Origin: an uncultured Selenomonadales bacterium
Lineage (GTDB): Bacteria; Bacillota; Negativicutes; Acidaminococcales; Acidaminococcaceae
Assembly: GCA_900315925.1 (NCBI GenBank)
Contig: ONAV01000001.1
Coordinates: 1-64,000 of the forward strand
Length of the DNA: 64,000 nucleotides
Reading direction: 5' to 3'
Positions 1 through 12,400 of the stretch are shown here, piece after piece. Below the pieces are notes generated by a model. That model made no database searches. It worked only from the letters and a program-made list of their open reading frames with translations, and had not been told where the DNA came from. Position 1 is the first letter of the stretch; each line of letters starts with the position of its first letter. Made by a program: the position numbers and the translations under genes.

Positions 1-453
1 GCCCGGAGAGAAGCGGAAGCGGTTGCTGCGGAAGCAGGCATTCAGGAAGTCCGGGCAGAACTGCTGCCGCAGGATAAGCTGAAAGAAATGAACGACCTGC
101 GCAACAAATACGGCGGCGTCATGTTCGTAGGCGACGGCATCAACGACGCGCCCGTACTGGCCGGCGCAGACGTAGGCGCGGCCATGGGCAGCGGAGCGGA
201 CGCAGCCATCGAAGCGGCGGACGTGGTGTTCATGAACTCCGAAATGAGCGCGATCCCCAAAGCCATTGCCATTGCCAAGGCGGTCAACAATGTAGCCTGG
301 CAGAACGTGGTGTTCGCCCTGGTTGTCAAAGTCATCATCATGGTGGCCGGCCTCTTCGGCTACGCATCCATGTGGGCCGCGGTATTTGCGGATACCGGCG
401 TATCCGTGCTGTGCGTGCTGAACGCCTGCCGCGTGCTGTATAAAAAGTTCTGA
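1..453 (+). CDS. Heavy-metal P1B-type ATPase, C-terminal part (5' truncated by window)
   Basis: Only the last 150 residues are in the window; the frame is open from base 1 to the TGA at 451. Visible are the hinge motif LLPQDK (residues 21-26) and the P-domain motif GDGINDAP (44-51), which binds Mg2+ and supports phosphoryl transfer in P-type ATPases. Two hydrophobic segments follow. The last carries ADTGVSVLCVLNACRLL-like sequence (written here as A-D-T-G-V-S-V-L); an Asp at this place in the final helix is typical of the Zn/Cd/Pb subgroup (ZntA/CadA), not of copper pumps. The protein would export divalent soft metals across the inner membrane. The family is certain, the metal is likely Zn2+/Cd2+ by that Asp. 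No metal-responsive regulator is seen downstream. Confidence 0.9.
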   Translation, partial: ARREAEAVAAEAGIQEVRAELLPQDKLKEMNDLRNKYGGVMFVGDGINDAPVLAGADVGAAMGSGADAAIEAADVVFMNSEMSAIPKAIAIAKAVNNVAWQNVVFALVVKVIIMVAGLFGYASMWAAVFADTGVSVLCVLNACRVLYKKF

Positions 454-474
454 TTACGCAGTAACGGAAATGGC

Positions 475-506
475 GGTTGCAGGCGGTAACAGATATGCCT
501 GCAACC
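475..506 (+). terminator. Hairpin after the P-type ATPase
   Basis: A perfect 10-bp stem, GGTTGCAGGC (475-484) with GCCTGCAACC (497-506), and a 12-nt loop lie 22 nt after the ATPase stop. No strong U-tract follows, so it is a weak intrinsic terminator or an mRNA-stabilising hairpin. Confidence 0.5.
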
Positions 507-594
507 GGTACCCTTTAACGGAAACATTAAACGCTCTCACGTTTCCCAACATCAGCGGCGTCTGCTGTATCCGGCAGACAGAAGGAGGTAAAGC

Positions 595-1389
595 ATGAAA
601 AAAATTCTATGCTTTGTGTTAGCAATCGTTTGCCTGCTTGCCGTTGCGGGCTGCGGCGGACACGCGCCGCAACAAGCGGGAGCGCCGGTCCATAAAGAAT
701 CCCATACGGAAAAGGTACTGCGCGTGGGAACCGACGCGGATTATCCGCCTTTTGAATATTATCAGGAATCCACCAAGGCTTTTATCGGCTTTGATGTGGA
801 GCTGATACAGGGCGTGGCCAGGGAAGCCGGTTACAGCAAGGTGGAGTTCGTGGACCTGGAGTTCAACAATCTGCTGCCGTCCCTGAAGGACGGACAGGTG
901 GACGCGGTGATCTCCTGCATGAACATGACGGAGGAGCGGAAAAAGGCAGCAGATTTTACGGAACCCTATCTGGCCAGCTCCAACGTGGTGGTTGGAGCTG
1001 AGGATGCGAAGTTTGGCAGCGCAGACGTCATGAAGGGAAAACGCATTGCGGCAGAAATCGGCAGTATCCACGAGAAGCAGGTTAAAAAGTATTCCGATGC
1101 TGTCATTGAAACCGGCGGCGCCGACGAAGCCCTGAAGCTGGTCATGGATAAAAAGGCGGACTATGCAGTCATGGATCATTACACGGCTCGCTTTTTCATC
1201 ACCAATTTTTATAACGGCAAGCTGCAGATCGTGGCGACCCTACCTGACGAATCGGATAACGGGATTGCCATAGCCGTTGCCAAAGGCAATACGAAACTGC
1301 TGGCCCAGCTGAACGAAGGTCTGAAGAAGTATCAGGCGCAAGCTTCTTTCCATCAGCTGAAGAACAACTATTTCGGAAAACTGAAATAA
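595..1389 (+). CDS. Amino-acid-type ABC solute-binding lipoprotein (SBP_bac_3)
   Basis: 264 residues. The N-terminus is a lipoprotein signal: charged MKKI, a hydrophobic run, then lipobox LAVAGC with acylated Cys about residue 20. The mature part begins its binding fold with LRVGTDADYPPFEYY, then GFDVELIQGVAREAG and DGQVDAVISCMNMTEERKKAADFTEPY (written in pieces: DGQVDAV, TEERKK, DFTEPY), the signature of family-3 polar amino-acid binding proteins. It would sit outside the inner membrane and deliver an amino acid to an importer. No permease or ATPase gene adjoins it, so it is an orphan here and may serve a distant transporter or a sensor. The start is set by a strong GAAGGAGG site at 579-588. 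A strong terminator follows. Substrate cannot be read from sequence. Confidence 0.9.
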   Translation: MKKILCFVLAIVCLLAVAGCGGHAPQQAGAPVHKESHTEKVLRVGTDADYPPFEYYQESTKAFIGFDVELIQGVAREAGYSKVEFVDLEFNNLLPSLKDGQVDAVISCMNMTEERKKAADFTEPYLASSNVVVGAEDAKFGSADVMKGKRIAAEIGSIHEKQVKKYSDAVIETGGADEALKLVMDKKADYAVMDHYTARFFITNFYNGKLQIVATLPDESDNGIAIAVAKGNTKLLAQLNEGLKKYQAQASFHQLKNNYFGKLK

Positions 1390-1448
1390 AGGAGCCTGTC
1401 TTTTCGCTGTAAAATACTGAAAATAATCACAAAATGTTCATAAAAATT

Positions 1449-1483
1449 AACCCGGTACGGAGACGACGTACCGGGTTTTTGTT
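1449..1483 (+). terminator. Intrinsic terminator after the solute-binding protein
   Basis: A perfect 10-bp stem, AACCCGGTAC (1449-1458) with GTACCGGGTT (1468-1477), is followed by a T-rich run, TTTTTGTTT. It closes the solute-binding gene and separates it from the secretion operon. Confidence 0.85.
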
Positions 1484-1510
1484 TGGTTGGAAAGCAGCTT
1501 CAATACAGGG

Positions 1511-1561
1511 TGTGACATTCTGGAACCCCCCTTGACTGACGGAAAAATTCTATTGTAAAAT
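1511..1561 (+). promoter_or_regulatory. Promoter of the two-partner secretion operon with shared 27-nt element
   Basis: -35 TTGACT (1532-1537), 18-bp spacer, -10 TAAAAT (1556-1561), about 100 nt before the TpsB start. The 27 nt ending with the -35 box (1511-1537) match, 23 of 27, the sequence 58326-58352 in front of the RiPP precursor gene. Conserved blocks are TGTGACA, TCTGGAACC and TTGACT. Seen directly; the regulator is unknown. Confidence 0.65.
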
Positions 1562-1663
1562 AAAAGTGGATTAGTGTGTATATATATAAGGAACAAGAAA
1601 ATTTGACAACAGATTAATAAATAAAAGTGAAAGATATAAATGTGAAAGCACGGGTGAATCATT

Positions 1664-3334
1664 ATGAGAAAATCCAATCTTGTTTATGTGGCCATTGTCC
1701 TGGGGCTGCTTGCGGAAGGTCATGCGGCGGCTGCCGTAATATCAGCGGGGAGTCTGGATGCCGGTGCGCAGATGGAACGGGACCGCCGGGCCATAGAGCG
1801 TGAACGGGTCATGGAACAGATTGCGGAGGATGAGGCCGCAAAAAAGAACAAGGTGGAGCAGGGAGGGAAGCCTGCTGCAGAAGAAGCTGGAGCGGAACTC
1901 AGTTTTGCGTTGCAGCAGGTGATCTGGAACCCCTCGGAGATCCTGACTAAGGAGCAGATTCAGGCTGTTACGGCATCCTATATCGGAAAGCTGGTCACCC
2001 TGAAGGACTTGCGTGAACTAGCAGACAAAATCACGAACATATATCGGGACAAAGGCTACATGACCTGCGGGGCAGTTCTGCCGCCGCAGCGGATTCATGA
2101 CGGCGTGGTGGAGATCCGGCTGATCGAGGGTAAGACAGGAAACGTAAACCTTACGGGAAACCGCTACACCAAAGACGAATATATTATGAACCGCATCGGC
2201 TTAAAACCGGGAGAAATCGCCAATACGGAGAAACTGAACCAGGACCTGCGCTGGTTCCAGGGGACCAATGACGTCCAGCTCCGTGTAGTGATGAAGCCCG
2301 GAGCAGAGGAAGGCACCACAGACTATGACATCATGGCTTTTGAGCCCCAAAATCAGTCCGTGACCCTCTATACGGACAATGACGGCTACGAATCCAGCGG
2401 CCGCTGGCGGGCCGGCATTTTCTACAACATGAAGAGCGTGAGCGGAATCCGGGATTCTCTCCGGGCTCACTTTATCGGCAGCCGGGGCACCAAGTCCTGG
2501 GGTCTGGGCTACAGCGTTCCCATCTCCCGGAAGGGGATGCGGCTGGACCTGGACTATTCGGGTAACAGGACGAAAGTGGTAAAAGGGGAACTGGAACCCC
2601 TGGGCGTGGAAGGCGAGTCAAACTCGTATTCCCTGACCTTTCGGGCGCCTTTCCATGTGACGGAGAAATCCCGCCACGAAGCGGGCCTCCAGTATGTCCA
2701 TCAGAAGTCAGAAACGGAGTTTGGTCATGGAACGAATCTAATTTCGAAATTAGTGGATGACAAGATCAATCGGGTGATACCCTATGTTTCCTTCACCCAT
2801 TACGGGAAAGACAGCGTGTTCTATCACAAACACTCCTTTGTGGTGGCGCGGCGAAGTTATCTTGGTACGGATTCTGATACAGCCAAGGATACGGCCAAGC
2901 TCTACCGGATCTCTTCCTTCTGGCAGAAGCGCAATACGAACGGGCAGTTCTGGCAGGCCCGGCTGGACGGGCAGTTGGGGTCGAGCGATCCCCTGGCCGC
3001 TTCGGACCGGTTCTTCGTTGGCGGGGTCAACAGCGTCCGGGGCTACGAAGAAGGCTTCATCGGCGGCAGCCGGGGCATTTCGGCGGGCCTTGAGTACCAT
3101 ATTCCCGTGGATAAGGCGAAACGCATCTTCGTTTACCCCTTCTTTGACTGGGGCATGGTGAGCGGATATGCCGCGCCGGAGCATAATAAGCTGATGAGCG
3201 CGGGCATCGGCATTGAAGCAAGATACAAGCACCTGTACAGCACGCTGACCGTAGGGTTCCCCTTCAAGAAGGACTTTTACGATGAAAAGATAGACAGTGC
3301 CAGGGTGGACTTCTCCCTGTCGGCTGCCTTTTAA
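1664..3334 (+). CDS. TpsB-family outer-membrane transporter (FhaC/ShlB-like)
   Basis: 556 residues. A signal peptide (MRKSNLVYVAIVLGLLAEG, cleavage near AAAA) is followed by a charged helical linker rich in E/K/R (about 35-75), the equivalent of the FhaC plug-helix region. POTRA domains occupy about 80-230, with the typical DKITNIYRDKGYMTCGAVLP-like turn. The rest is a 16-strand beta-barrel: the loop-6 motif VRGY is at 458-461, the barrel-wall partner F-x-D-x-G is FFDWG at 493-497, and the chain ends in Phe. These are hallmarks of the Omp85/TpsB family. It would export the giant protein encoded 142 nt downstream across the outer membrane. No strong Shine-Dalgarno precedes this ATG (GGGTGA at 1651-1656 is the nearest), but the signal peptide fixes the start. 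Confidence 0.93.
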   Translation: MRKSNLVYVAIVLGLLAEGHAAAAVISAGSLDAGAQMERDRRAIERERVMEQIAEDEAAKKNKVEQGGKPAAEEAGAELSFALQQVIWNPSEILTKEQIQAVTASYIGKLVTLKDLRELADKITNIYRDKGYMTCGAVLPPQRIHDGVVEIRLIEGKTGNVNLTGNRYTKDEYIMNRIGLKPGEIANTEKLNQDLRWFQGTNDVQLRVVMKPGAEEGTTDYDIMAFEPQNQSVTLYTDNDGYESSGRWRAGIFYNMKSVSGIRDSLRAHFIGSRGTKSWGLGYSVPISRKGMRLDLDYSGNRTKVVKGELEPLGVEGESNSYSLTFRAPFHVTEKSRHEAGLQYVHQKSETEFGHGTNLISKLVDDKINRVIPYVSFTHYGKDSVFYHKHSFVVARRSYLGTDSDTAKDTAKLYRISSFWQKRNTNGQFWQARLDGQLGSSDPLAASDRFFVGGVNSVRGYEEGFIGGSRGISAGLEYHIPVDKAKRIFVYPFFDWGMVSGYAAPEHNKLMSAGIGIEARYKHLYSTLTVGFPFKKDFYDEKIDSARVDFSLSAAF

Positions 3335-3476
3335 GATAAATACGCCATACAAACATGTACTTCCCGCAGGAGACCTTTCCTGCAGGGGAAACTTCCCAGG
3401 ATAACAGAAGAATTTTCTCAGTAAGCTAAAAGGATGAAGAGATAGAAAAGGGTAATACAGAAAGAGGTATCTGCAT

Positions 3477-6400
3477 ATGACATACGGATATTACAGCAAT
3501 AAGAGGGGCCGCAAACAATCGCGTTCCCAAACCAAACAGCTGGAGCTGCGCAGGATTCTCGCGTCCCTGACCATGGCGGCAGGGATTCTTGCCAGTCCGT
3601 TCAGCGTGGGCGAGGCAGCCATTGTCAGGAAAGACGGAGTATCCGCACCGGCGATAGAACATAAGGGGAATGTCTACAACATCGATCCGGAAGGGAGCAA
3701 TGGCAATTTTGCCTACAACCGGTTCAAGGATTTCAATCTGGGGCAGAGCGAGATCGCCAACCTCAAATTCGGTAATGCAGCGACCCTTGCCAATCTGGTG
3801 AGCAGTAAAGTCACCATCAACGGTATTGTTAATGCCGTGAAGGGCGGAGCCATTGACGGACATCTCATCTTTTTAAGCCCCAACGGTATCGCCGTAGGAG
3901 CGAAAGGCATCATCAACGCGGGGTCGTTCACGGGTATCGTGCCGAGAGAAGCGGATTTTAAAACACTGTATGATGCAGATATTAATGCTAATGCCGATGC
4001 AATTACATTGACGGCACTGCAAGCGCTAGCCTATGACAATAAGGGAACCATCGACATCAGCGGGAAGATCAACACCCCTGGTGATGTCAAGCTGAATGCT
4101 GGCACCATCAATGTCGGTGGTACTATCAGCACCCGCAACGGTATCATGCTGGGGGCGGGCATCATCAACATCAATGACGGCGCTAAGATTGAGAGCACAA
4201 AGGAAGTTGATTTTACTAAAGTTGTTAATACGGGTTCGGAAAATGGATTATATTTTGCCACTACCACTGGCAAAGGTGGCGACATTGTCCTGGCAGCAAA
4301 GCAGTCGTCTGTTGTCGATGATACCACGATTGTAAAAGATCAAGACGGCCAAAACAAGATTAAACCCATCCGCTGGAGCGAGCGCTCTACGGATCTTTCT
4401 GCTGCTGTTAATATCGGCAAGAACGTCGAAATTACCAGTAGTGGGGCGGTGAAGCTCACGGCGGAAAGCACCAGTACCTACAAAGACAGCACCCCCATGA
4501 CCCTGACGAATACCGTGATGAAGGACCTTATCCTAGGGGACGATGAGACCGTTCTTGACGGGCTTGTCAACAAACTGGCGGGAGCAGAAGCTTTAGCGAA
4601 CAAGTATCTCTTTGTCAACTATTCCAGCAAGAAGAACAAGTCCTCTGTCAATGTCGGGGCAAGCAGCTCCATTACGGGCAAGAGCATCGATATTGAAGCG
4701 AAATCCACGGTGGATATCAAACAGTCTGTAGCCGTTTCTGCGTCGGGCAAGGACAGCGAGAACAAGACGGTGGAGAACACTTCCAAGGCGCCGGTGGCAG
4801 CCGTGGCTATTTCCCGCGTCTACAACAATGCGGACGTCGTCATTGACGGCAATCTGAACCTGTTGGCTGAGGGGGCGGATGGCATCAAAATCGCTGCCAA
4901 CGCGGACACGAAAGTGGAGCTTTCTGCCACTGCTGCCGGTGGGACGAATACCTCCGCCGCTGTGGGCGTGGCGGTCCTGTCCGGTGACACAAAAGCAAAA
5001 GTGATTGTGAATGCACCGACGGGCGCACAAGAGCTGAAAGCAGACAAGGGCAAGGTGTCCATCGACGCGACCACGAAGAGCGACATTGACGTCAATGTGA
5101 ATGCCGTGGGGAAGACGAGCTATGTCGTCTCCAACGTGGGCGTGACCAACTATGACACCAGCGCCGATGTAATTATCGATCGTTTCATCACGGCGGGCGC
5201 CGTAGACGTTAAAGCGGAAAACGCAATCTCCAAACTGAAAATGAAGGTGGACAACACTTTGAATGATGAGTCCCCGACGGGCAAGGAAACCGAAGAGCGG
5301 GACGACGCCACGGACAACGCGGCTGTCAACGCGGAGAAAAACAAAGGCGATTCTGGGAAATCCCAGGACGAGATTCAGAGCGAACATAAATCTATCGATC
5401 CTACAAAGGTAATCAATGCTGCCTCTGTAAACACTACCAATGATGAGAAGACAAAAGATGCCACTGGCACTGACGGCAAAGGCGGCATCCAGGATGTCAT
5501 GGACAAGGTGAAAGGTACCAATGCAGGGGGAGACAACGCACAGAAAACATCCGCCTTTGGCCTCGGAACCAGCGTAGGCGTCTTTTCCAACAAAAACGAC
5601 GCCAATGTTACCATCGGGTCGAATGTTGTCATTTCGGCTTCAAAGGTTGATAATGTGGCAGCAGCAGACGGTTCCGTCAAGGTAGCTGCCAATACGCTGA
5701 TGACGGCTTCCAAGGATGACCCGAAAAGCCTCCAGCTTTCGGTGAAAAACGCTTTAGCCAACGCCAATGTAGAGATCGGTGCTGCCGTTTTGGTCAGCGA
5801 TGTGAAGAACAACGCTACGTTGCTGTTGGATACCGATGGGACAAACGCTGCTCAAATCACAGGCGGCGCTGTATCGCTTGATGCTGAAGCGGGTATGGGA
5901 AAATACAAGGACGGTGACGATGAGAAAGACAGTACTCTGGCTTACACGGTAAGCGCCGAGGGAACATCGGAGGAAGAAAAGCCCTCTACATTTGCGCTGT
6001 CCGGCTCCGTGGGTGTCAACACGCTGAAGAACAGTGCTATTGTCCTTTTGGGACAGAAAAGCAAGGTGAAAGGCTCCGCTGTGAAGCTGGCTTCAGATGC
6101 AACTACCAACGCATCGGGAACCTACGGTACAACGGACGAGAACAGCAAAGTAGGCATTGGCGCCACGGTGGGCATCCAGAACATTCGTGGCAACAGCCTG
6201 GTTATGGCAGGGAAAGGCACGGAGATTAATGGAACGGCATCCCTGGAAGCCTCGGCAAACAATTCCACGGACCTGAAAAACAGTGTCAAGAATGCTGGCA
6301 AAGGGGATTCCGTCGGCATCTCCGGCATGGTTGCCCTCTCCTACGGGGACAGTAACAGCATCGTTTCCATAGACGACGAGGCCGTCATCAACGCGCCCGA

Positions 6401-9400
6401 GGTTTCCGTCAAATCCGAGAATTCCACGAACGTGGACAACTCCGCCCGCAGCAACGCGGAAAGCACGGCGGGCTCCAAGGCCTTCGGCCTCGGCGTGGGC
6501 ATTATCAATTATGACGTGAACAGCGTTGCCATGGTCAGTGACAATGGCAGCGGACTTCCTGTGTCCTCAGCCAGTTCCACGGATGTGGAGAAAGCCGCCA
6601 AGAAAATCTATGAGGACGTGACGCTGGCACGAAGCGTAGCCGGAGATACCCTTGCTGGGAAACTGGGGACGAAGTCTGGCGACGGGAAGGGCACCATCAC
6701 CACGGGCGACCTGTCTGTTTCGGCGGAAGCTTCGGGTATGCTCAAGAACGACGCCAAGGCAAACGCCGCCTCCAAGGATTCGACAAGCGGTGATGATAAC
6801 TCCGAAAAGTGGACGAATTGGTCCAAGCAGGGCAATTCGGGCGCGGACGAAGCCACGAAGAATACTCGTGATTTAGAGCAGGACAATGTGACTTCTCAGA
6901 ATGAGAGCGCGGCTCCCTCCGCCTCGGGCGCGGCCAGAGAAGCCGGTCAGGCGGCAAATCCGGATGAAACGCCCACAGCTCCTGCTGACAATGCGGCTCC
7001 CGCTGCAGGATCGGAGGGAAGCGCAGGGGCTTCTATCGGCATCGAGGGTAGTGTAGCACTGACTTTCCTGGGAGGCCGGACGGACGCTGTGCTGGACAAT
7101 GTGACTGTGAAAAATGAGACGAAGGAAAACGAAACGGTGACCGCTGCCGACGTGGATTCCATTACCGTTTCCGCGTCGGATTCCCTCGGCGCCATCACCC
7201 TGGGCGGCACGAAAGTCAAGAACACCCTGAAAAATGGCGCTGCAACTACGGTGGGCATTGGCGGCACCTTCGCTATGAACAGTTCCAACCGGGACGTGGA
7301 TTCTTTGTTGCGCAAATCCAACCTTCAACAGGCGGGATACATTTCCAACGAGGCTTCCAAGACCGGCATTGAAGTAGCGGCGGGCATGGGCCTCAGCACC
7401 GGCTCGAAGGTCTCCGGCGCGGGCGTGGTGTACTACAACCGGGCGAAGCAGGACGTCCACGCCTTGATGATCAACAATACCATATCGTCAGATTTCGGGC
7501 TTATTTCCAATGAAGCATCCAGCACGGATTTCCAAATCGCGGGCGGTCTGGCAGCCAATTCCGGCAGCGGCGAAGGCGTCAATGTGAGCGTGGGCGGCGC
7601 TGTCGCAATCAGCAATCTGGAAAATAATCTGGTCAGCGGCATCAGCGGCGGCACAGTCACGGGTTCCCTGCTGTCGCTGGACGTTGAGGCCCAGAAGTCC
7701 ACCACACAGATTGACGGCGCGGTGGCCGGAGAAAAAAGCGGCTACGGCTTTAATGGCGCTTTTGCCTACGGCAGCGTGAAAAACACCACCCATGCTTATA
7801 TCTCTGGTGTAACAGGCAACGTCGCGTCGGCGGAAGTGAACGTCACAGCGGGTGAAGGCCCTGTCATCAAGACGGCGGATGAGCTTGCAAAGGAAAAACA
7901 GCAAAAGCTGAACATCATCAACAACAAAATCACGGACGAGCAGAAGAAAGGAAAACGGACGAACGCCTTAAACGAGGATGCACAAAAGGACTCCAACGAG
8001 AACACGCAAACCCAAACGAACAAGGATACCCTGATTGGCATTGGCATAGACCCCACGGGGAGAGACTATCTAGACACAACCGGAAGTGCAGGCTCTTCCC
8101 TCGACGACGATCAAAAGAGTACTGACGAGGGGCAGGCTGCAAACGATGCGGCGCAAGACGAGGACGAGCTCAAAGCGATGTTCGGCGGGAACTACAGTCG
8201 CACCATCACTGCTGCCATGGGCGGAGGATTGAACAGCAACGTGGGAGTGGGTGCGGGCATTGCCTACAACTATGTGAAAAACGACATCGCGGCGGAAGTC
8301 AAGAACTCGACCATTACGGCGGGCGACTTGAAAGGTGAGGCGGCCAGCGACTCCCTGATCGTTTCCGTGGGCGCGGGCGTAGCTATCGGCGGTAAGGCGT
8401 TCAACGGCGCCGGTTCCGGCAGCTGGAACGACCTGAAAAACGATATCAAGGTCAACTTTGAAAACAACAAAATCACGGCGATAAACATCAGCGAGCAGGC
8501 GCAAAGCTCCGCCTCCATCTTCAATATCGCGGGCGAAGTCGCGGGCGGAAAGGGCATGGCGATGGGAATGACCCTCGCCTATAACTCCCTGAACAACACC
8601 ACCGGCACCTATCTGAAAGGCAATGACATCGACCTGGTTGGAGAAGTGACGGGGGATAATAATTCTGTTACGCTGAAGACATCAAACACGGGCAAGGCAC
8701 TGGCCGTAGCGGGTGCCGCGAACGTGAATATCAGCGAATCCTTTGCAGGTGCCGTCGGAAACGTGGCCATCAACCGGGGCGTCAGCAACGCGGAGAGCGT
8801 CATTGACGGCAAGACGGACGGCACAAATACCACGCTGGATGGTCTGAAAAAGCTCACCGTTTCGGCGCAAGAGCTGACTAAAAAGACCACTGTGGCGGGC
8901 GGCGTTTCCGTCGGCGGCAAGAAGGTTGGACTCGGCGGCTCTGTCGCCTATACGGCTGTCGGTTCATCCAAAAATAAAGAGCGACTGCTGGCGGAGATAA
9001 ACCATGCCGACATCACGACGACTGAAAACGGCACGATTGAAGTCTCCACGACGGACAGCAAGACGGAGACAGAAAAGTCGCGCATCATTACCGTGGGCGC
9101 TGGCCTCGGCGTGGAATGGGGCAGTAATTTCTTCAACCTCCAGGGTGCGGCCGCTGTCTCTGATATCTACAAGGACAGTCTGGCTGTCCTGGACAATACG
9201 AACATCAACGCCACAGACGGCTATACAGGCAAGCATCCCAGCATCAGCGTTACGGCGGATACCAAAAGCAAGATCAATACCGTGGGCGCCGTAGGCAACA
9301 TCTCCATCACCGGCAAGGTGACGGGGACTGTCGGCATCGCCATCAACCGTATGGATCAGGATACCAAAGCGGAAATGTCGACGGATGACGGGAAGACAAC

Positions 9401-12400
9401 CGAGGTCAATGCGGGCTTTACCCAGGTTCGGGCCACCGGCGACGGGGATATCCATTCCGTAGGGGTAGGGGCTACTATATCCGTAGGCGAGTTTGTGGCC
9501 GCCGCAGGATCCGGAAGCCACAACTACATCGGCAATGATGTGAATGCTATCATCAAAAACCAGAATCTCACAGCGAACGGCAGCGTGGGCGTGGTGGCCC
9601 AGAGCGACGACCGCCTCTATAACTTCGCCGGTGGCTTTAACATTGGCGCCAACACCAGGGCGGCGCTGGGAACGGCTGCCTCCACCAACAAAATCACCGG
9701 CAATACTAACGCATTGGTGCAGGGTGGTTCCATTGTAGCTACAGACACTGGTTCCATCAAGGTTTCCAGGCCCAAGGACGACAAGATTTTCAGTGCGGCA
9801 AAACTGAATGTTTCCACAACCAGAGACGATCTTATCAGTAGCCGCAGTGGAAATGACGAAAACAAGACCGGCATCGTAGTGGACAGCTCTGCTACCCATA
9901 CTCTCATTTCCCAGCTTTCTTCCGGCGGCGTGGCAGCTTCCTCCAGCGTGGGGGTTAGCCTCGCGGGTACGGTGAATATCAATACCATTGAAGGGAATAC
10001 TACGGCCAAAATTCAGGATGTAAATCTCAATTCTGCCGAAAATGCTTCCGATATAAATGTGAACGCCGTGGACTATACGAATTTCGGCTCCGTTACCGGT
10101 ACGCCCGCCGTGGGAGTCGGGGCGGCAGCAGGCGTATCTCTTGGCGTGTCCGCTAACTGGGAAACCTATGGAAGGACGACTGAAGCGGAGATTTCTTCCA
10201 CATCCGCTGATGAAAAAAAGAACGTGTACGCCAACAATCTGACCGTGGATGCCATAGCCAAGCATGGCTCATCCGGTCTGTCCTTTGCGGCGGCGGCTGC
10301 GGGCGCTAAAATTGGCGTTGCCTCCGGCGACAACATCATGCGCCATAAGAATACGAGTACAGTCAGCGCAAAACTGGACAAGGTGAATGCTGTCTTTAAC
10401 GGTACGGCGGAGATCAAGGCAGACCATCTTGGCAACAGTCACACGGAGAATGTTGCGGCAAGCTTAGCCGCCGGTATGGTTGCAGTGGCGGTAGGCGCAG
10501 GTGTGTCCGTCATGGACGATACATCCAAGGTAACGGCGGAAGTGGCGAATAGCGAGCTGAAAGCGAAGGAGAGCACGGACGGCAAGAATATTTCTGTCCT
10601 GGCGAATAATGAGAATAACTGGAAAAACCTTCTTGTTACCGCCAGCTTAGGCGCTGGTATCGGCGCGGGGATAGCAGCCAATGTGGGAATCTACAACACC
10701 ACCGGCGAGACTGCTGCGCTGGTGACCAATAGCGATTTGGCGGCCTACGATGTCAATGTAAACGCCACGGACAAGATGACGGCGCATGGCACCGGCGGTG
10801 TAGGCGGCGGCGGCGTAGGCGGCGTAGGGGTAGCCGTTACTTTGAACAATATTAACAGCAGCGTCAGCTCCCATGTGACTGGCGGCACTGTCACGGCGGC
10901 GCATGATATCAACGTAAAAGCGGAAGAAGAGCGCAGCTTTGACAGCCAGGTGACAGGGGCTGCCGCCGGCGGTATCGGCGTAGGCGTGAACGTAGCCGTC
11001 ACTTCCATCAACAAAGGCATCACGAATGCCCAGCTTTCGAACGCCAAAGATGAAAACAACAACCCCACGGGAGTCAATGCGGACACTCAAAATCAGATCA
11101 AAAAGCATCTGGATAGCGTGAACGCCGCGAAGGGCGCACTTGGCACCACTGATGACAAGTTCACCGGAATCTTCGGGCTGAAGGATAAGAGCGACCTCAA
11201 AGCGGCCAGAGACATGAGCGTAGATCTTTCTACGCCCGATACCAAGAAGATGGGCGTCCATACTTCTGTTGGTGGCGGTGCGAAACTGGAGGCCAGCAAC
11301 GATGTCAATGTAACTGCGAAGGATACCAGCGACATTTTCGCAAAAAATATAGGTGTCACTGCGGCCGGCGCCGCTTCTATTAACGTTACGGACGCCATTA
11401 TCCATACGAACTACGACACGGATGTGACCTTGGACCAGGCCACTATCGCGGGCAAGAATGTTACCATCAACGCTTTGCAGACCCAGGCAGCACCGAAGGA
11501 CGGAAAGCAAGGTTCCGACGTCAGGGTAACAGCGGTTACTGTAGGCGCACTTGCCAGCGTGGGCGTCGGCTATGCCGGCATCGTCAACAGGGGCGCGACG
11601 GATGTTAATATCACGGACAGCAATATCAAGAGCACCGAGAATGTCACTGTAGAGAATGTCACAATAAATGCGACGGACGAAAGCAAGCACCAGTCCCAGA
11701 TCCTCAGTGTGGGTGTGGCGGCGCTGAACGTCACTACCACTTTTGCCAGCGTGGAAAATTACAGCAATGTGGGTGTAACGCTGGGCGGAACGAACAACAT
11801 ATCTGCTACCAAGGCTGCTGACGACAAAACGTCCGCCACAGGCAACATCACTATTGACGCAAAAAAAGCAAATGCGCTGGAGGCACATACCCAGGGAGTA
11901 GGCGTCGGTGGCGTCAATGTGGCGGTGAACCATGCAACCATCGAGGACGGTGGAAAAGACGGAGATAGAGGCACGGGGAACGTCACGGCCAAAATCACCG
12001 GGACGACCAATATCTTAGGAAAGGATGAAAACTCCAGTGCCGAGAAGTTCCATCTGGGCGCGACCAACGACACTACGGCGAAGCTCAGCGCAGGCAATGT
12101 CGCTGTTTCGGTTCTGGGCGTAAGCCGGATGCGGGGTAAAGGTGTCATGGCCATGGGCGCGGATGTCAACGTGGCAGGCGGAACATTCAACGCGAAAACG
12201 GTGGAGTTCGTCTCCCTGCTTGGTAATGCCGATAGAGAGAGACGTACACTGGAAGGCAACGTGAAAGGACATAACATCTCCGCTGTAGCTGTCGCTCCGG
12301 ACGCAGTCATCCTGAACACCGACGCCACGGGCAAGGTCAATGTGGCGAACAGCACCTTTGGCGAAAATACCAACCTTATCCTGAGCAACACGTCCCTTGT

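Noticed and set aside
8964-10265. Long minus-strand open frame (433 codons) inside the exoprotein gene
   Set aside because: No ribosome site, no recognisable domain, and His/Gly/Arg-rich translation typical of antisense to a repetitive GC-rich gene.
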